Below, in pieces: positions 1 through 13,500 of a stretch of 64,000 nt of DNA. Numbering within the stretch: position 1 is the first letter of the stretch; every line of letters starts with the position of its first letter. Below the pieces are notes generated by a model. It saw only the letters and a program-made list of their open reading frames with translations. It had not been told where the DNA came from and made no database searches. The stretch covers positions 39,705,047-39,769,046 of the forward strand of contig NC_061510.1 of NCBI RefSeq assembly GCF_022539505.1, given 5' to 3'. The position numbers and the translations under genes are program-made. Source of the stretch: Lolium rigidum (Eukaryota > Streptophyta > Magnoliopsida > Poales > Poaceae).

Positions 1-2590
1 GAAACTTGATTGTACATAGAGGATGACATGCGGGTCCCATTTAGCAGCAGCGGTCTCAACGTTTCCAAGGCGGCAATGGATCAAAAGAAAAAAGGAAGTA
101 GCCAGAAATCAGGGGGTCAAAAAAATCCAAGAATAGAAAGAATTTTGGTTCATAGAGGATGACATGCGGGATCCATGAGTGCCAAAAATAATCCAAGAAA
201 AGAAATTTTATTGTACATAGAGGATGACATGCGGGTCCCATTTTGCAGCAGCGGTCTCAACGTTTCCAAGGCGGCACAGACCAAAAGAAAAATGAAGTAG
301 CCGTAAATCGTGGGGTGAAAAAATATCCAAGAAGAAAGATTTCAATTGGGCTGCATCCGGACATCCGGGCCTTCGAACTATCCTCGCTTGGCCTTTTGAC
401 TCGTACAATTTCAGCCCACTCCAAAACAGAAAGTTCGGAATTTTCTAAAAAAACAAAGAAAGTCCTATGCTTCGCAAAAACAAAAAAACAAGGAGATTCA
501 ACATATAAGTTTGTTTATGTAAAAATAAAGATTTAATTTATCCGTTTGAAATAGCTCGGAGCGCAATACACCGTTTATTGTCCGCAAAATAATCAAGATA
601 TCACATGTTTGTTGTACGGGAGGCCGACATCGGGGACCCATGAGCTAGCAGACGTCGTCAACGTTTTAAAGGCGGCAGGGGATGGAAAGAAAAAATAAAC
701 CAAAAATCTGTTGGTAAAAAATCCAAGAAAAGAAACATTTTCGTTCTAAGAGGATGACATGCGGGACCCATGAGGCAGCAGAGCATCCTCGCCGTTTATT
801 GTTCATAGAGGCCGACATGTGGGACCCGTGAGCCGACAGCCGTCCTCAACGTTTTAAAGGCTGCAGGAGATCGAAAGAAAAAATAAGCCAAAAATCGTTT
901 GGTCAACAAAATCCAAGAAAAAAAACATTTACCGTTCTGAGAGGATGACATGCGGGACCCATGAGGCAGCAAGCATCCTCGACGATTTCAAGGCGGCAGG
1001 GATCAAAAGAAAAAAGGAAATATCCGTAAATTGATTAGGGGTTCAAAATAAATCCATCAAAGGAAACTTTTATTGTTCATAGAGGATGACATGTGGGACC
1101 GACCTCGCCAACAATGTCCTCATCGTTTCGCAGGGGGCAGGAGATCAAAAGAAAAAGGCAAATAGCCGTAAATTAGGGGTCAAAAATAACTCCAAGATAG
1201 AAAACTTTTATTGTCGTAGAGGATGACATGCGGGACCCATGAGCCACAGACCTTAGTCAACGTTTCAAAGGCGGCATGAGATCGAAAGAAAAAGGCAAGT
1301 GACCAAATATTAGGTGCCAAAAAAAATCCAAGAAAAGAAAGTTTTGTTGTACATAGAGGATGACATGCGGGTCCCATGAGCCAGCAGGTTCCTCAACGTT
1401 TCAAACGTGGCATGAGATCGAAAGAAAAAGGCAAGTGACAAAATATCAGGATCCAAAAATAATTCAAGAAAAGAAACTTGATTGTACATAGAGGCTGACA
1501 TGTGGGACCTATGAGCCAGCAGAGTCCTCAACGTTTCAAAGGCGGCAGGGATCAAAAGAAAAAGGAAATAGCCAAAAATCGAGGGTGAAAAAAACCAAGA
1601 AAATGAACTTTTATAGTACACAGAGGATGACATGCGGGTCCCATGAGCTAGCAGGTTCCTCAACGTTTCAAACGTGGCATGAGATCGAAAGAAAAAGGCA
1701 AGTGACCAAATATCATGATCCAAAAATAATTCAAGAAAAGAAACTTGATTGTACATAGAGGATGACATGCGGGTCCCATGAGTCAGCAGCTTACTCAACG
1801 TTTCCAAGGCGGCAGGGGATCAAAAGAAAAAGGAAATAGCCAAAAATCAGAGGGTGAAAAAAATCCAAGAAAATAAACTTTTATAGCACATAGAGGATGA
1901 CATGCGGGTCCCATGAGCCAGCAGGTCCTCAACGTTTCAAACGTGGCATGAGATCGAAAGAAAAAGGCAAGTGACCAAATATGAGGAGCCAAAAATAATT
2001 CAAGAAAAGAAAGTTTTATAGTACATAGAGGATGACATGCGGGTCCCATTTAGCAGCAGCGGTATCACCGTTTGAGAGGCTGCACGGGATCGAAAGAAAA
2101 AGGCAAGTTACCAAATATGAGGAGCCAAAAATAATTCAAGAAAAGAAAAGTTTTATAGTACATAGAGGATGCGGGTCCCGTTTAGCAGCAGCGGTATCAC
2201 CGTTTGAGAGGCTGCACGAGATCGAAAGAAAAAAGGCAAGTGACCAAATATGAGGTGCCAAAAAAAATCCAAGAAAAGAAAGTTTTATAGTACATAGAGG
2301 ATGACATACGGGTCCCATTTAGCAGCAGCGGTATCACCGTTTGAGAGGCGGCAGGGGATCGAAAGAAAAAGGCAAGTGACCAAATATGAGGTGCCAAAAA
2401 AACTCCAAGAAAAGAAAGTTGATTGCACATAGAGGATGACATGCGGGTCCCATTTAGCAGCAGCGGTCTCAACGTTTCCAAGGCGGCAAGGGATCAAAAG
2501 AAAAAGGAAGTAGCCGTAAATCGTGGGGTCAAAAAAATCCAAGAATAGAAAGAATTTTTGTTCATAGAGGATGACATGCGGGACCCATGA
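1..2590. repeat. Tandem array of about 135-bp units (about 19 copies)
   Basis: A core reading GAGGATGACATGCGGGACCC or a close variant recurs near 19, 156, 220, 620, 750, 808, 941, 1082, 1219, 1356, 1490, 1623, 1758, 1892, 2026, 2164, 2297, 2431 and 2567. From about 808 on, spacing is 133-141 bp. Two half-length steps (156-220 and 750-808) and a degenerate gap (300-600) mark partial units. The open frames seen across it on the minus strand repeat with the array and are not genes. The array is the subterminal zone of the CACTA element that ends at 2924. Confidence 0.85.
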
Positions 2591-2910
2591 TCCCGCATCG
2601 TAAACGGCTCGATCGGAGAGCGATGAACGAGATGGCGCGATCGAGAAAAAAACAATGCCGAGAGGCTGCCATCCGGGCCCTACATCCCTCGGCGGTGCGG
2701 ATTTGCGTTGACTCGGCCGGCGAACCCGAGATTTCGAGATGCACCACGTCCCGGGCCACCATACGCGACGTTTTGGCCGTTTTCGTCGGGCTAGGTGGCC
2801 TCAAAAACGAGAAAAAAAACGTTTTGACATGCACAACGGAGAGACCAAAAATTGTCGGCCATGGTACACCAGCAACCACGGCGCGACTTCAACTTCGTCG
2901 GCCATGGCAA

Positions 2911-2924
2911 CTTTTCTTGTAGTG
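2911..2924 (-). repeat. CACTA terminal inverted repeat
   Basis: The plus-strand bases end in CTTGTAGTG, the complement of CACTACAAG. The flanking base at 2925 begins the interrupted LINE sequence. Confidence 0.8.
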
Positions 2925-5900
2925 AATAGCATCTGAAATCACATGTTCGAGTTCCATAACTTCCCAAAGTTGTTTCGCAGCAGGGCATACGAACAGTAGA
3001 TGACGGATATCTTCTGCATCTAATTGACAAACTGGGCATTCGCTACTCTCACCGATATGCCGATTAGCTAGAATACATTTCAGTGGAATAATCCCATGCA
3101 GCGCCCTCCAGGAGATTTTTTTTTATCTTACTTGGCACTTTCAGTTTCCAGATTACTTGCCATACAGGATTATGAGCCGAGGATCCGGGCAGGGCCATCT
3201 GTTGCGCCCTAGCACCGAATTGGTGCTTCCACTGTAAATAATAGGCCGATTTTACCGTATACCTTCCATGAGGGGAGGCCCCCAAGCAATAAAATCATTG
3301 AAGCTATCTCCATAAAGAGGGATGTTAAGAATTCTCCCCGCATCAACATTGTTGAAGAGGCTATTAATAAGTTGCACATCCCAATAGCCTGTAACTGGAC
3401 AGATAAGCTCGCTGACTTTTGTGTAAATCGCCCCAGCCCTAGGTGTAAGAATCCTTCTATCTGGACTTGAAGGGATCCATGGGTCGGTGCATATATTAAT
3501 AGATTCACCTGTGCCAACTCGCCATATATATCCGCGTTTAAACGTTGGCAACCCAACAATGATACTACGCCAAGTGAATGAGACACCTGCTTTTGGTCCC
3601 GCTCTAAGGATATCACCATCCGGGTAATACTTTGCTCTCAACACCTTTGCACAAAGAGAATCCGGTGTCGAGATCAGCCTCCAAATCTGTTTAGCTAGCA
3701 TTGCAAGATTAAAAGACTGGAAGTCCCTAAACCCCATGCCACCCTCATTTTTTGGATAACAAAGTTTCCACCAAGCGAACCAATGCATATGTTTTCCATT
3801 CTCATCATCACCCCACCAGAATTGGGCAATAGCATCCATCATTCTTTTACATACACCTTTTGGGATTTGAAATACAGACATGGCATATACCGGAATTGCC
3901 TGTGCCACCGCCTTCAATAAAACCTCTTTGTTGCCAACTGAGAGCATCTTCTCTTTCCACCCATTTATTATCTGAATTATTCTTTCCACAAAGTGCAAGA
4001 AACATTCACTTTTGTCTGCCCCAACAATTGCAGGAAGTCCAAGGTACTTATCAGAAATCTCCTCAGTATTGATATTAACAATCCCACAAATCTCTGCCTT
4101 TACCAAAACATTAGTGTTTGGGGAAAAGAAAATACTTGACTTAGCCACACTAACCAATTGTCCAGAATTAGCACAGTAGGTGTCCAGAACTTGTTGCAAG
4201 GAAGTTGCATTATTCATATTAGCTTTCATGAGGATGAGGGAATCATCAGCAAAAAGTAAATGCGAGACTGACGGTAAATTTCTGCACACCCTTACCCAAT
4301 CTATCCCACCAACTTCTTCTTCATACAGCAAGAGACTAGATAATCCTTCTGCACACAAAAGGAACAAATAGGGGGAGAGCGGATCTCCATGTCTAAGCCC
4401 TCTAGTGGGAACAAACATCTCAGTTTCCTCAGAATTAAACCTGACCTGATACTTCACAGATCTTACACAAGCCATCATTAGCTGAATCCACCTCTCAGCA
4501 AAACCCATCCTCCTCATCATATTTTCTAGGAAAATCCATTCCACTCTATCATAAGCCTTGTGCATATCAATCTTGACCGCACACCAACCATTTGAGCCAT
4601 TCCTTTTATTTTTAATTGCATGAATTGACTCATATGCCACCAGAATATTATATGTAATAACCCTTCCAGGGACAAATGCACTCTACATGGGCGAGATAAT
4701 CTCTGGGAGAATTCCCTTGAGCCTATGAGCCAGCATCTTAGAGATAATTTTATAGATGACATTGCATAAACTCATTGGGCGATATTGTGTAATATTTTCT
4801 GGATCATCAACCTTAGGAATAAGGACAATAGTAGTGTTGTTCCAATCCTCCGGAATAACGCCAGAATTCAGAGCTTGAAGAACTTCCTAAGTAATAGCTA
4901 CTCCACAGATATCCCAAAACTTTTTATAAAAAACAACATGGAGACCATCCGGCCCTGGAGCTTTAAGATCACCAATACTGAACACCATTTTTTTAACATC
5001 GTCAACATCAAACGGGGCAAGCAATAGATTATTCATGTCATTATCCACTCTAGGGGTGATTTTCTCCAACATTACCGGATCTACAACATGAACTTCCGAT
5101 GAAAAAATATTAGTAAAATAATTAAGAATTAAAGGTTTCAAAGCATCAGTACCTTCAACCCATATTCCATTATCATCTTTCAGTTTAGAGATAGTGTTTT
5201 TCTTCCTTCTAGGCGAGGCGAAATTATGGAAGAAAGAAGTATTCCTGTCCCCTTGATTCATCCAGTTTGCTCTTGACCGTTGAGCCCAATAAACTTCATC
5301 ATGTTCCAATAACAGTTCTATTTGATTGGCCATCTCCTTAGCAGTCGCCTCATTCTCATCTGTCATAGGGCCACTCATCGCCCTTTCCAAGTCACGCTGC
5401 GCTTTACGCAGACGATGTTTTGGCTTCCGCAGGATTTGGGAATCCCATGCACGAAGGGCCTCATGCATACGACCCAACACACCATCATCGGAAGGGCTCA
5501 TCGCATTGTCCCACGCCTTCCTAACCTCCTGTCTAAACTCACTTTCTTTTATCCATGCCGCCTCAAACCGGCGAGGTCCAGACCTAGGAGGCGCGGGGGG
5601 GGGGGGGCACTTGGAAATCTGTGTCAAGAAGAATAGGTCTATGATCTGACCGAATGAACACTAAGTGTTGTAGCTTAGCACCAGGATGCAGCGTGAATTC
5701 CCATCAACAACCGCTCTATCTAACCTTTCTCTGATCCTTCCTCTCTTCCACGTGAAAGGGTCACCCATAAACCCAATATCTTCCAGGGACAGTCTGAAAA
5801 GCTTGCATACAATTTGGAGGACGCAGACTACCCCCTATTTTTCATGGGAGAACAACAACTCATTAAAATCATCTAGAATAATCCATGGAAGGGGCGAGTT

Positions 5901-6255
5901 ATTTCTCAGCTCTCTGAGTTTGTCCCATGTTTTATATTTCTGGTCCCATCTAGATTCCCCGTAAATTCCTGTAAACCGCCAGATTTTTTCCAGGCTCTCA
6001 ATAATCCACACATCAATATACATAGGATGCGAATGTATCAATTCAACTTTTATCTCTTTTCTGTACAGCAGAAGCAAACCCCCACTTTTACCATCACTAG
6101 GATTGCAGATTTTCGAATCCATTTTCAGTCTCTTACGCAAGATGTGTCTCTGACAGAAATAACACATCCGAGCAATACTGCCTGTGTAGATCCACAAGCG
6201 ATCGCACTGTCAGGTCATTACCAAGACCCTGACAATTAACTCCTAATATCTTCAT
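2925..6255 (-). pseudogene. LINE (L1-like non-LTR retrotransposon) ORF2, degenerate
   Basis: ORF2 of plant LINEs nicks target DNA with an APE-type endonuclease and copies the element RNA by target-primed reverse transcription. The ATG is at 6255-6253, followed by the endonuclease start with the VNCQG and SETHL motifs (catalytic Asn and Glu). A frameshift lies just after the second, near 6135. The endonuclease continues to about 5835 (PWIILDDFNELL). The linker and reverse transcriptase follow in several frames: KAPGPDG near 4960, [13 protein letters not shown] near 4560, and the FADD catalytic motif at 4242-4253. The C-terminal zinc-knuckle (CPVC, then H and C) lies near 3000-3045. In-frame stops and frameshifts, and a G-tract at 5592-5606, make it dead. 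The C-terminus is cut at 2925 by the CACTA element, so poly(A) and 3' target duplication are missing. Confidence 0.88.
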
Positions 6256-6600
6256 TGGCTCCGGACAGACTCCTCAAGAGAGTTCACCGATCCGAGTGAA
6301 GGGGAGACAGCTCCGTCCTTCTTTGATTTTTTGTTATGGTCTGATTCAGAATTCTCATTTTCCCCTATCCCCTCATGAGCAGCCAGACCAGCAGCTACCC
6401 CATAAGCGGCTAACCGAGATTTTTCTTAGCGCTTGATCGATAGCAGCTAATTCTGGTTTGGATTTTTTCTCTCTCTCTAACATATCTGTCTCTTTCCCTT
6501 GGGCCGTTATTTGTAGGGCTGGGTTAGTTGTAGGGCATACTTTTGTATTTGTTACTTTTTGTATTGGGCTGCTACAATCCATGGCTGTTTTTCTTTTGCA
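6256..6600 (-). other. Probable remnant of the LINE ORF1-ORF2 junction
   Basis: This stretch lies directly upstream of the LINE ORF2 start. A 69-codon open frame on the minus strand (6582-6373) is rich in Lys, Glu and Thr, as C-terminal parts of plant LINE ORF1 often are. No nucleic-acid-binding motif is visible. The assignment rests on position only. Confidence 0.35.
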
Positions 6601-6684
6601 AGGAACGGTCTAGTTTGCTTGATACGCTATTTTTCTAGGCTTTCTCATTTTAATGGTATTTTTTGATTTAGAGTTTGTGATTTT

Positions 6685-7060
6685 TTTAGCTTCTAATTGC
6701 ACAAGGAGGCATACTGCACATACATGTGTAGAGTTTCTGGTATAGAGTTTTGATTCTTTTTAGCTTCTAATTACACAAGGAAGTGCAATTGCACATACTT
6801 GTGTAATTACGCATCTATGTGTAATTGCAGATATGTGTGTAGAATGATTTTTTTGGATGTTGAGTTTGTTATTTTTTAGCTTCTAATTGTACAAAGGGGT
6901 GCAATTGTACATACATGTGTAATTACACATCTACGTGCAATTGTAGATATGTGTGTAGAATAAGAGACAATTTTAAATGTAGAGTTTGTTATTTTTAGCA
7001 TCTAATTGCACATATGTGTACAATTGCGTAGATGTGTGATTGGATATATGTGTGCAATTT
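6685..7060. repeat. Short tandem repeat, about 118-bp unit, 3-4 copies
   Basis: The string AGCTTCTAATT recurs near 6688, 6761 and 6878, with a variant (AGCATCTAATT) near 6997. The last two intervals are 117 and 119 bp; the first is a shortened unit of 73 bp. Each unit carries alternating purine-pyrimidine runs such as GTGTAATTACACAT. No coding potential. Confidence 0.7.
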
Positions 7061-7628
7061 ATAAATTTCTATGTAATATTTTAAATTTGCTTTTTTTTTC
7101 ATGTTAACTGAAAAACTGGGCTTATAGTTGCCTATTTTTGAGCTTATTATTGGGCTTATAATATGTGTGTGCAAAATATCAAACCCCACCAAAGGAAAAC
7201 AGAGGAGAGTCTCCTCGATCGGGTGATGATGTCGATCGATCGATGACTAGCATAATTCTCGATCAATCGAGCCCTAGCGACATCCAATCCACAAAGGAAG
7301 AGATCACCACCGCAACACGATTGTGTGCGTGCACGCACACTATGTTCATTTCAGCGGCATCGCCGTGTGTTGGGGGTATGCTGTAGGGATTCAATCACCA
7401 AGCTCACTTGCCGGATGCCGGATGAGTGAAGCCCAGGAAGAAGCCAGTTAGGCGACTGGGCTATGTGGTCTCCGATGACTGAAGCACAAGAAGTTACCTT
7501 GAAGAATAGGTCATGGCCCATTAGGCATGTACGGAGCATAATCATGTAAACCCTAGACCAAAGGTGCTCATATAAACCCTAGCTCGCAGTCGCCTCTCGC
7601 CGACTTGGTGAGCCCCCCTTCCCTTGTC
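7061..7628. other. Intergenic, no recognised gene
   Basis: Short open frames here resemble no known family. A run with TATAAACCCTAG near 7572-7583 looks promoter-like, but nothing recognisable follows it. Confidence 0.4.
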
Positions 7629-9065
7629 TTTTTTCGATAAAGGAAATATATTAATATCGAGAGGTACCAATTACAATCAGCCTCTGCAACAACGCAATAC
7701 CATAATGGTAGTACGGATGCACACAATCAAAAAAGAAAAAGAAACTAAGAAAAGAAAAGTCCCACTACAGTATTCCAGCCTAGCAGCAGCAGTACATCCA
7801 CCTCCAAGACAACACCTGAACTCCAGGAACTCCAAAAGCGACGCCTTCAAGAAGGAAACAGTGCACAAGCGCCATCGTCGCTGATCAAAAGATCTTAGGT
7901 TTTCACCCTGAAGATAGTCCCCGCTCTCAAAACTATGCCTTCACCAAGACCATTGTCATGCACAACCAATTAAGATCAGACCTTGGATTTTATCCGAAAG
8001 GTAAGACATATGTTGCCGCCCCCACATGCATACTGATGCTGTGAAACCCAGAGTACCAAGCAAGTACCTCAACATCGCAGAGACTCGAACCTCCATTGCT
8101 AGTCCTCCAATCTGGCCTTCATGATATTCTCCGTTTCTGATTTCACATGGACCAAAATGTTATCTGATGGCAACACAGAACAAATCTTCGCGCCACTCCC
8201 TCTAGAACCAAACGGTCGGAATAAAAGCATGGGTGTGCACGACCGAATAGCACCCGATTCATCAAACTTCAGGCATAAGGTGCAATGTTACATTCGATGG
8301 CGGAGTCTTCTAAAACTCAACACTGCAGCCAAATCTAGAAGGACATGTATCAAGTAGATCTTCGTCTTGGCGCGAGAGGAACCTAGGACCGCTGCCTTTA
8401 TTCAAGACGAGATCCAACACAACTGATTTTTGCGAACACGTACGACAGAATTCAATCCAATCCAGAGGTCAAGGAGAGTCATGCGCCAATCCATGATATT
8501 CACCGGTGGAAGAAATCCAAAACTCGAAAGCCACCAGATCGGCCAGCTAGTAGAGGGCAACCGTCGACCTCGTCCTAAACTCCTGATGCACGTCACTATT
8601 CCACCATTAGGAGATGCGTTCCTTCATGCGTGAGAAAGCCACCAGATCTTACTGATTACATCGTGACCTCGTTGTTAGCTTGCTTATGGCGATTAGGAGT
8701 TTAGGACTCATCAACCACCAAAGGAGTTCACGCTGCACTCCATCAAAAGGATCTCCAAACGCCTCCAAAAGTCAGTGTTGCCGCTGCAACGGAGATCTGC
8801 TCATAGCCGAGATCGCCGCGGCCGCGCACGATGCGGTTACGATCCCACCGTTGGCACCAGAGTGCCTCTCCGAGGCCGGACACTGCTGCCGTCGCGATGG
8901 AGATCCGCTCACAGCCAAGATCGCCGTGGCCGTGCATGATGCGGTTATAATTCTGCCGCTGGCTCCAGAGCGCCGCTCCGAGCTGGACATGGCAGAGATC
9001 TTCGTGCCGCCCTGTCGCAGATTTAATCCCGCCTCCAGCCCCAGGTTGCAGTACAAGACAGGTCG
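7629..9065 (-). repeat. Low-complexity retroelement-like grass repeat
   Basis: On the minus strand the segment ends in GATATTAATATATTTCC, then TTTATCG and an A6 run (complement of 7629-7634). That resembles the 3' end of a retroposed transcript. The upstream part is GC-rich and contains a 108-bp tandem duplication (units start near 8791 and 8899, sharing GGAGATC and GATGCGGTTA). Several 60-200-codon frames exist in both strands but none matches a family I recognise. I believe this type of sequence is widespread in Triticeae genomes, but cannot name the family. Confidence 0.45.
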
Positions 9066-9304
9066 CAGATGAGATTGCCACACCACTGCATGTGGTGGTT
9101 ACTATCCCCGCCGCCAGACCGTAGGTTGCCGCTTGAGTGAGGCAAAACGGATCCCCGCCGCTGCCGTCAACCACGCGCTTCGCCCTACGGCGTCCTCCGG
9201 CGACAGCGGCGGCTGCAGATCGAACGAGGAGCCGAGAGGTGGAGGTCAAAGGCGCCGCCCATGTCGTCCAGTCCGGACGACGCGGGGGCAGTTTTGTTTC
9301 TATA
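9066..9304. other. Intergenic, no recognised gene
   Basis: GC-rich sequence with overlapping short open frames in several phases and no recognisable domain. It may be an extension of the preceding repeat. Confidence 0.35.
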
Positions 9305-9411
9305 GAGACTATGATACTAGTACATGATACCATGCATTGTGGAGATAGTAACATGTAGGAGTATCATACGCATGATACTTCTATATGATACTATGCATTG
9401 TGACTAGTCTC
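9305..9411. repeat. Small inverted-repeat element (MITE-like)
   Basis: The 107-bp stretch is bounded by GAGACTA (9305-9311) and TAGTCTC (9405-9411). Inside it, CATGATAC and ATGCATTGTG each occur more than once in a palindromic context. No clear target duplication flanks it, so the MITE call is tentative. Confidence 0.4.
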
Positions 9412-9596
9412 AGACCCCCTATCATTGTAAACACTCCAATCAATACAATATAGCAGAAAGTAGGCCTTTTAATCTTCGGATGGGCTGAACCTGGGTAACC
9501 GCGTGCTCTTGCCCAATCTCGTTTTTGTCTATGCACTCTGTAGCACCTTCCGTGGTCACGTCCACAACACCGTGGCCGTGAACACGAACCTCTCCT

Positions 9597-10101
<505 letters not shown>

Positions 10102-10357
10102 TTAGCTCCGGTCTGAGCTGGACTGAGTATATAGTTCGCGCAAGCGCTCCATGAAATCCCTGTATAGCTCCGCGTCAAAGTTTTGGCGACGTTTCTGTGG
10201 CCTGCTTTTTGTTTCTCTTCACTACGAGGAAATGTAAACTGTTGTTGATTCACCAGAAAACAGATCAAGATCCTATAGCTAGGCATCTCCAACCGGGATT
10301 TTACCAAGAGTCAATCGATTAGAGCATCTCCACCGGCAGCCCCCAAATAGGCGCCGG

Positions 10358-10497
10358 TGTAAAAATCTAGCGACAATGATATTGAGGATCTACTCGGATG
10401 ATCTCCGAGTCTCTCGTTCATGTATATTTATAGGAGGAAGGTTACAATATCGTATACTATACGGACTATGAGTCCTGTACAAATACTATGTCTAACA
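10358..10497 (-). repeat. Copia 3' LTR (140 bp)
   Basis: It starts TGTAAAAATC and ends TGTCTAACA on the plus strand. It differs from the 5' LTR at only a few bases (for example TACTCGG versus TACTGGG and TATACGG versus TATATGG), indicating a fairly recent insertion. Confidence 0.9.
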
Positions 10498-10545
10498 CCC
10501 TCCCTTAATTACAACTTGGTTAAGTTGAGATTATACATGAAGGCT

Positions 10546-13500
10546 TCAAATGCTCGATATGGGAAGTGGATTTTTGAAACCATCAGCAACTTGGTCTTTA
10601 GAAGGAATGAACCGGACCTGAAGTTGCTTCTTCAACACTCGTTCTCTAACAAAGTGGAAGTCGATCTCAATGTGATTTGCTCTTGCATGGAACACATGAT
10701 TAGCTGACAAATATGGTGCTCCCAAATTATCACACCATAAAAATGGTGTCTGATTCTGTCTTACTCTCAATTCTTCCAGAAAGGACTGTACCCATATCAC
10801 TTCAGCTGTGGCATTTGCAAGAGACTTGTATTCAACCTCAGTACTAGACCTTGACACAGTGGCTTGTTTCTTGGCACTCCAGGAAATCAGATTTGGTCCA
10901 AAAAGCACAGCAAACCCTCCTGTGGATCGACGGTCATCTACACAACCAGCCCAGTCAGCATCTGAAAAAATACTAACTTGTGTAGAGGAGGATCTTGTAA
11001 AAGTCAAGCCAACTGTAATGGTACTTTTCACATATCTCAAAATACGCTTAGCAGCTGTCCAATGAACTGTAGTGGGAGCATGTAGATATTGGCACACCTT
11101 GTTGACTGCATAATATATGTCAGGTCTTGTGAGAGTAAGATATTGGAGAGCACCAACCATACTCCTATACTTTGTACTGTCGTCTGGTCCCAACAGAGTT
11201 CCCTCCCTGGCAGTAATCTTCTTAGAAGAGGAAAGAGGAGTAGGTGTACGGGTGCAATGTGTCATGTTGACACGAGCAAGCACATCATGAGCATACTTAG
11301 CTTGATTCAATACCAAGCTATTGGAGACCTTGTTAACCTCAATGCCCAAGAAGTAATGAAGATCACCGAGGTCTTTCAGAGCAAATTTCTGGTGCAAGTC
11401 CTTTAGTAGTGCATCGGTTGCATCATGAGAAGAGCTAGCAACGATTATATCATCAACATAGATGAGCACAAAAATAGTGATATTGGACTTGTGATATATG
11501 AACAAGGATGTGTCAGACTTGGAGGCAACAAAGCCAAGTTGAATTAGCTGAGAGCTCAGTCGAGAATACAATGCACGAGGTGCCTGCTTCAGTCCATAAA
11601 GTGCCTTGTCAAGCCTGCATATGTAATTTGGTCGAGTACTATCTTCATATCCTGGTGGTTGCCGCATGAAGAAACACATTCTTGACGTCTACCTGTTGTA
11701 AACTCCATCCCCTAGAAACAACAATAGCCAAGACAAGATGAACAGTTGCAATTTTGACAACAGGACTGAAAGTATCCTCGCAGTCTATACCATATCGTTG
11801 CTTGAACCCTTTGGCGACCAATCTAGCTTTGTATCGATCAATGGAACCATCAGCCTTGCATTTGATCTTGTAAATCCATCGACAGTCAATCACATTTTTA
11901 CCTTGACGCGCCGGAACCAATCTCCATGTTTGATTGGTGGTAAGGGCCACAAATTCTTCATCCATATCACCCTTCCAATGAGGGTCAGCAAGAGCAGCTT
12001 GTAGATTGGCAGGTTCATCAGTTGCTACTGAAAGACACCAAGGAATAGTGTCATCGGAATATTTTTTGGGTTGCACAACGCCACGGGATGCTCGAGTAAC
12101 AGGACGAGAAACAGGAGCCACACTATGCTGCACAGGAAGGTCGGGCACAGATGATCCGGAGGAGACCACCCTGCCATGATCAGAGGAGACAGAATCTCCT
12201 GACGTGGACCCTGGCGCCGAATCTTCAGGCGCCGAGGATCCTGTAGCCGATGGTGTGGCCGCAGGGGAGATGTGGGTTGGCGTGGGCGCGCGGTCTGGCG
12301 TAGAGGATCCGGGTGGGGACCGCTGCGGCTGCTGCTGCTGATTTGGCGGGGCCTAGCGCAGGGCACGCACGGGAGATGAGGCTGAGCCGCCAGGTGGTGG
12401 ATGCGGAGAGGCGGGCGGCTGATCCGAGGAGGATCTTGACGATCCCGAGGTGGATTGCTGCAGCAAATCATCCTCGTGTCCTTTGCTGTTGGCAGTTTCT
12501 GCTGAAATTTCATGTGAGCTGTTTGAGCTCATAGAAAGCTCCGTTTTGACTCAAATTTTCGCCAGGAGCTTCAGTTCTGCGACCTGCTAGCAATGGTATT
12601 AGTAGTACGAGTATTTTCCAATGAGAATCATTCATAGGTTCATGCCCAAACTCAGAATTATGAAGGGATGGATCTAAGAGAAGAATTTCATGACGAAGGA
12701 GAGCACCAGCATTGGGATGCATGTGGTGAAACGGAAAAACAGCTTCATCGAAGACGACATCACGAGAAATATACATGCGGCCAGTAGACACCTCAAAACA
12801 TTTGACCCCTTTGTGACGGGGGCTATAGCCTAAAAAGACACATTGCGTAGACCAGAAAGCTAGCTTACGTTTATTGTAGGCACGTAAATTAGGCCAACAA
12901 GCACAGCCAAAGACGCGAAGTGAGGAATAGTCTGGGCGTGTACCAAGGAGCCGATGCACAGGATTGTCATTGTTGGTGACACAACTAGGAAGCATATTGA
13001 TGTGGTATGTGGCGGTGAGAAAAGCTTCATCCCAAAATTTTAGTGGCATGGAGACATTAGTGAGAAGGGCAAGACCAACTTCAACTATGTGACGATGTTT
13101 ACGCTCAGCAGATCCATTCTGCTAATGAGTATGGGGACATGAGACATGATGTGAGATTCCTTGAGCCTGAAAAAGAGAGTTAAGTTTGACATATTCTCCT
13201 CCCCTATCAGATTGAACCGTAAGAATTTTCCTATCAAACTTCCTTTCAACAAGGTTTTGAAAATTTGTGAATGCAACAAGAACATCATATTTTCTCTTAA
13301 GCAAATATATCCAAGTGAACTTGCTATAATCATCAATAAAACTGACATAATATTCATGACAACCAACAGACGCCGGTGCAGGACCCCATACATCAGAAAA
13401 GACTAATTGTAGAGGAGCTGTAGATACACTGGTGGAAATAGGATAGGGGAGTTGGTGACTCTTGGCACGTTGACAAGAGTCACAAACAGACTCAATACTG

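Larger units (their letters stand above)
1..2924 (-). mobile_element. CACTA (En/Spm-type) DNA transposon, one end only
   Basis: Read on the minus strand, the element starts at 2924 with CACTACAAGAAAAG, the diagnostic terminal inverted repeat of plant CACTA transposons. It runs leftward out of the window. The motif GTCGGCCATGG occurs twice close to the end (2854-2864 and 2897-2907), as expected for subterminal repeats. Further in lies a 135-bp tandem array. No transposase reading frame is visible in this part. The element interrupts a LINE reading frame at 2925. The other end, and therefore the 3-bp target duplication (expected AAT), lies outside the window. Confidence 0.8.

Noticed and set aside
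56..2550. Repeated minus-strand frames reading MGPACHPLCTIK and similar
   Set aside because: They recur every 135 bp with the tandem array and change phase; they are repeat shadows, not a protein repeat.
1..2590. Regular repeats as a possible CRISPR array
   Set aside because: Units are contiguous 135-bp tandem copies without unique spacers, in a plant nuclear genome and within a CACTA element.
2587..2936. Overlapping ORFs of 65-111 codons on both strands near the CACTA end
   Set aside because: They fall in CACTA subterminal sequence, resemble nothing known and cross the TIR.
8743..9354. 203-codon minus-strand frame
   Set aside because: GC-rich, overlaps a 108-bp duplication and competing frames, with no domain; treated as part of a repeat.
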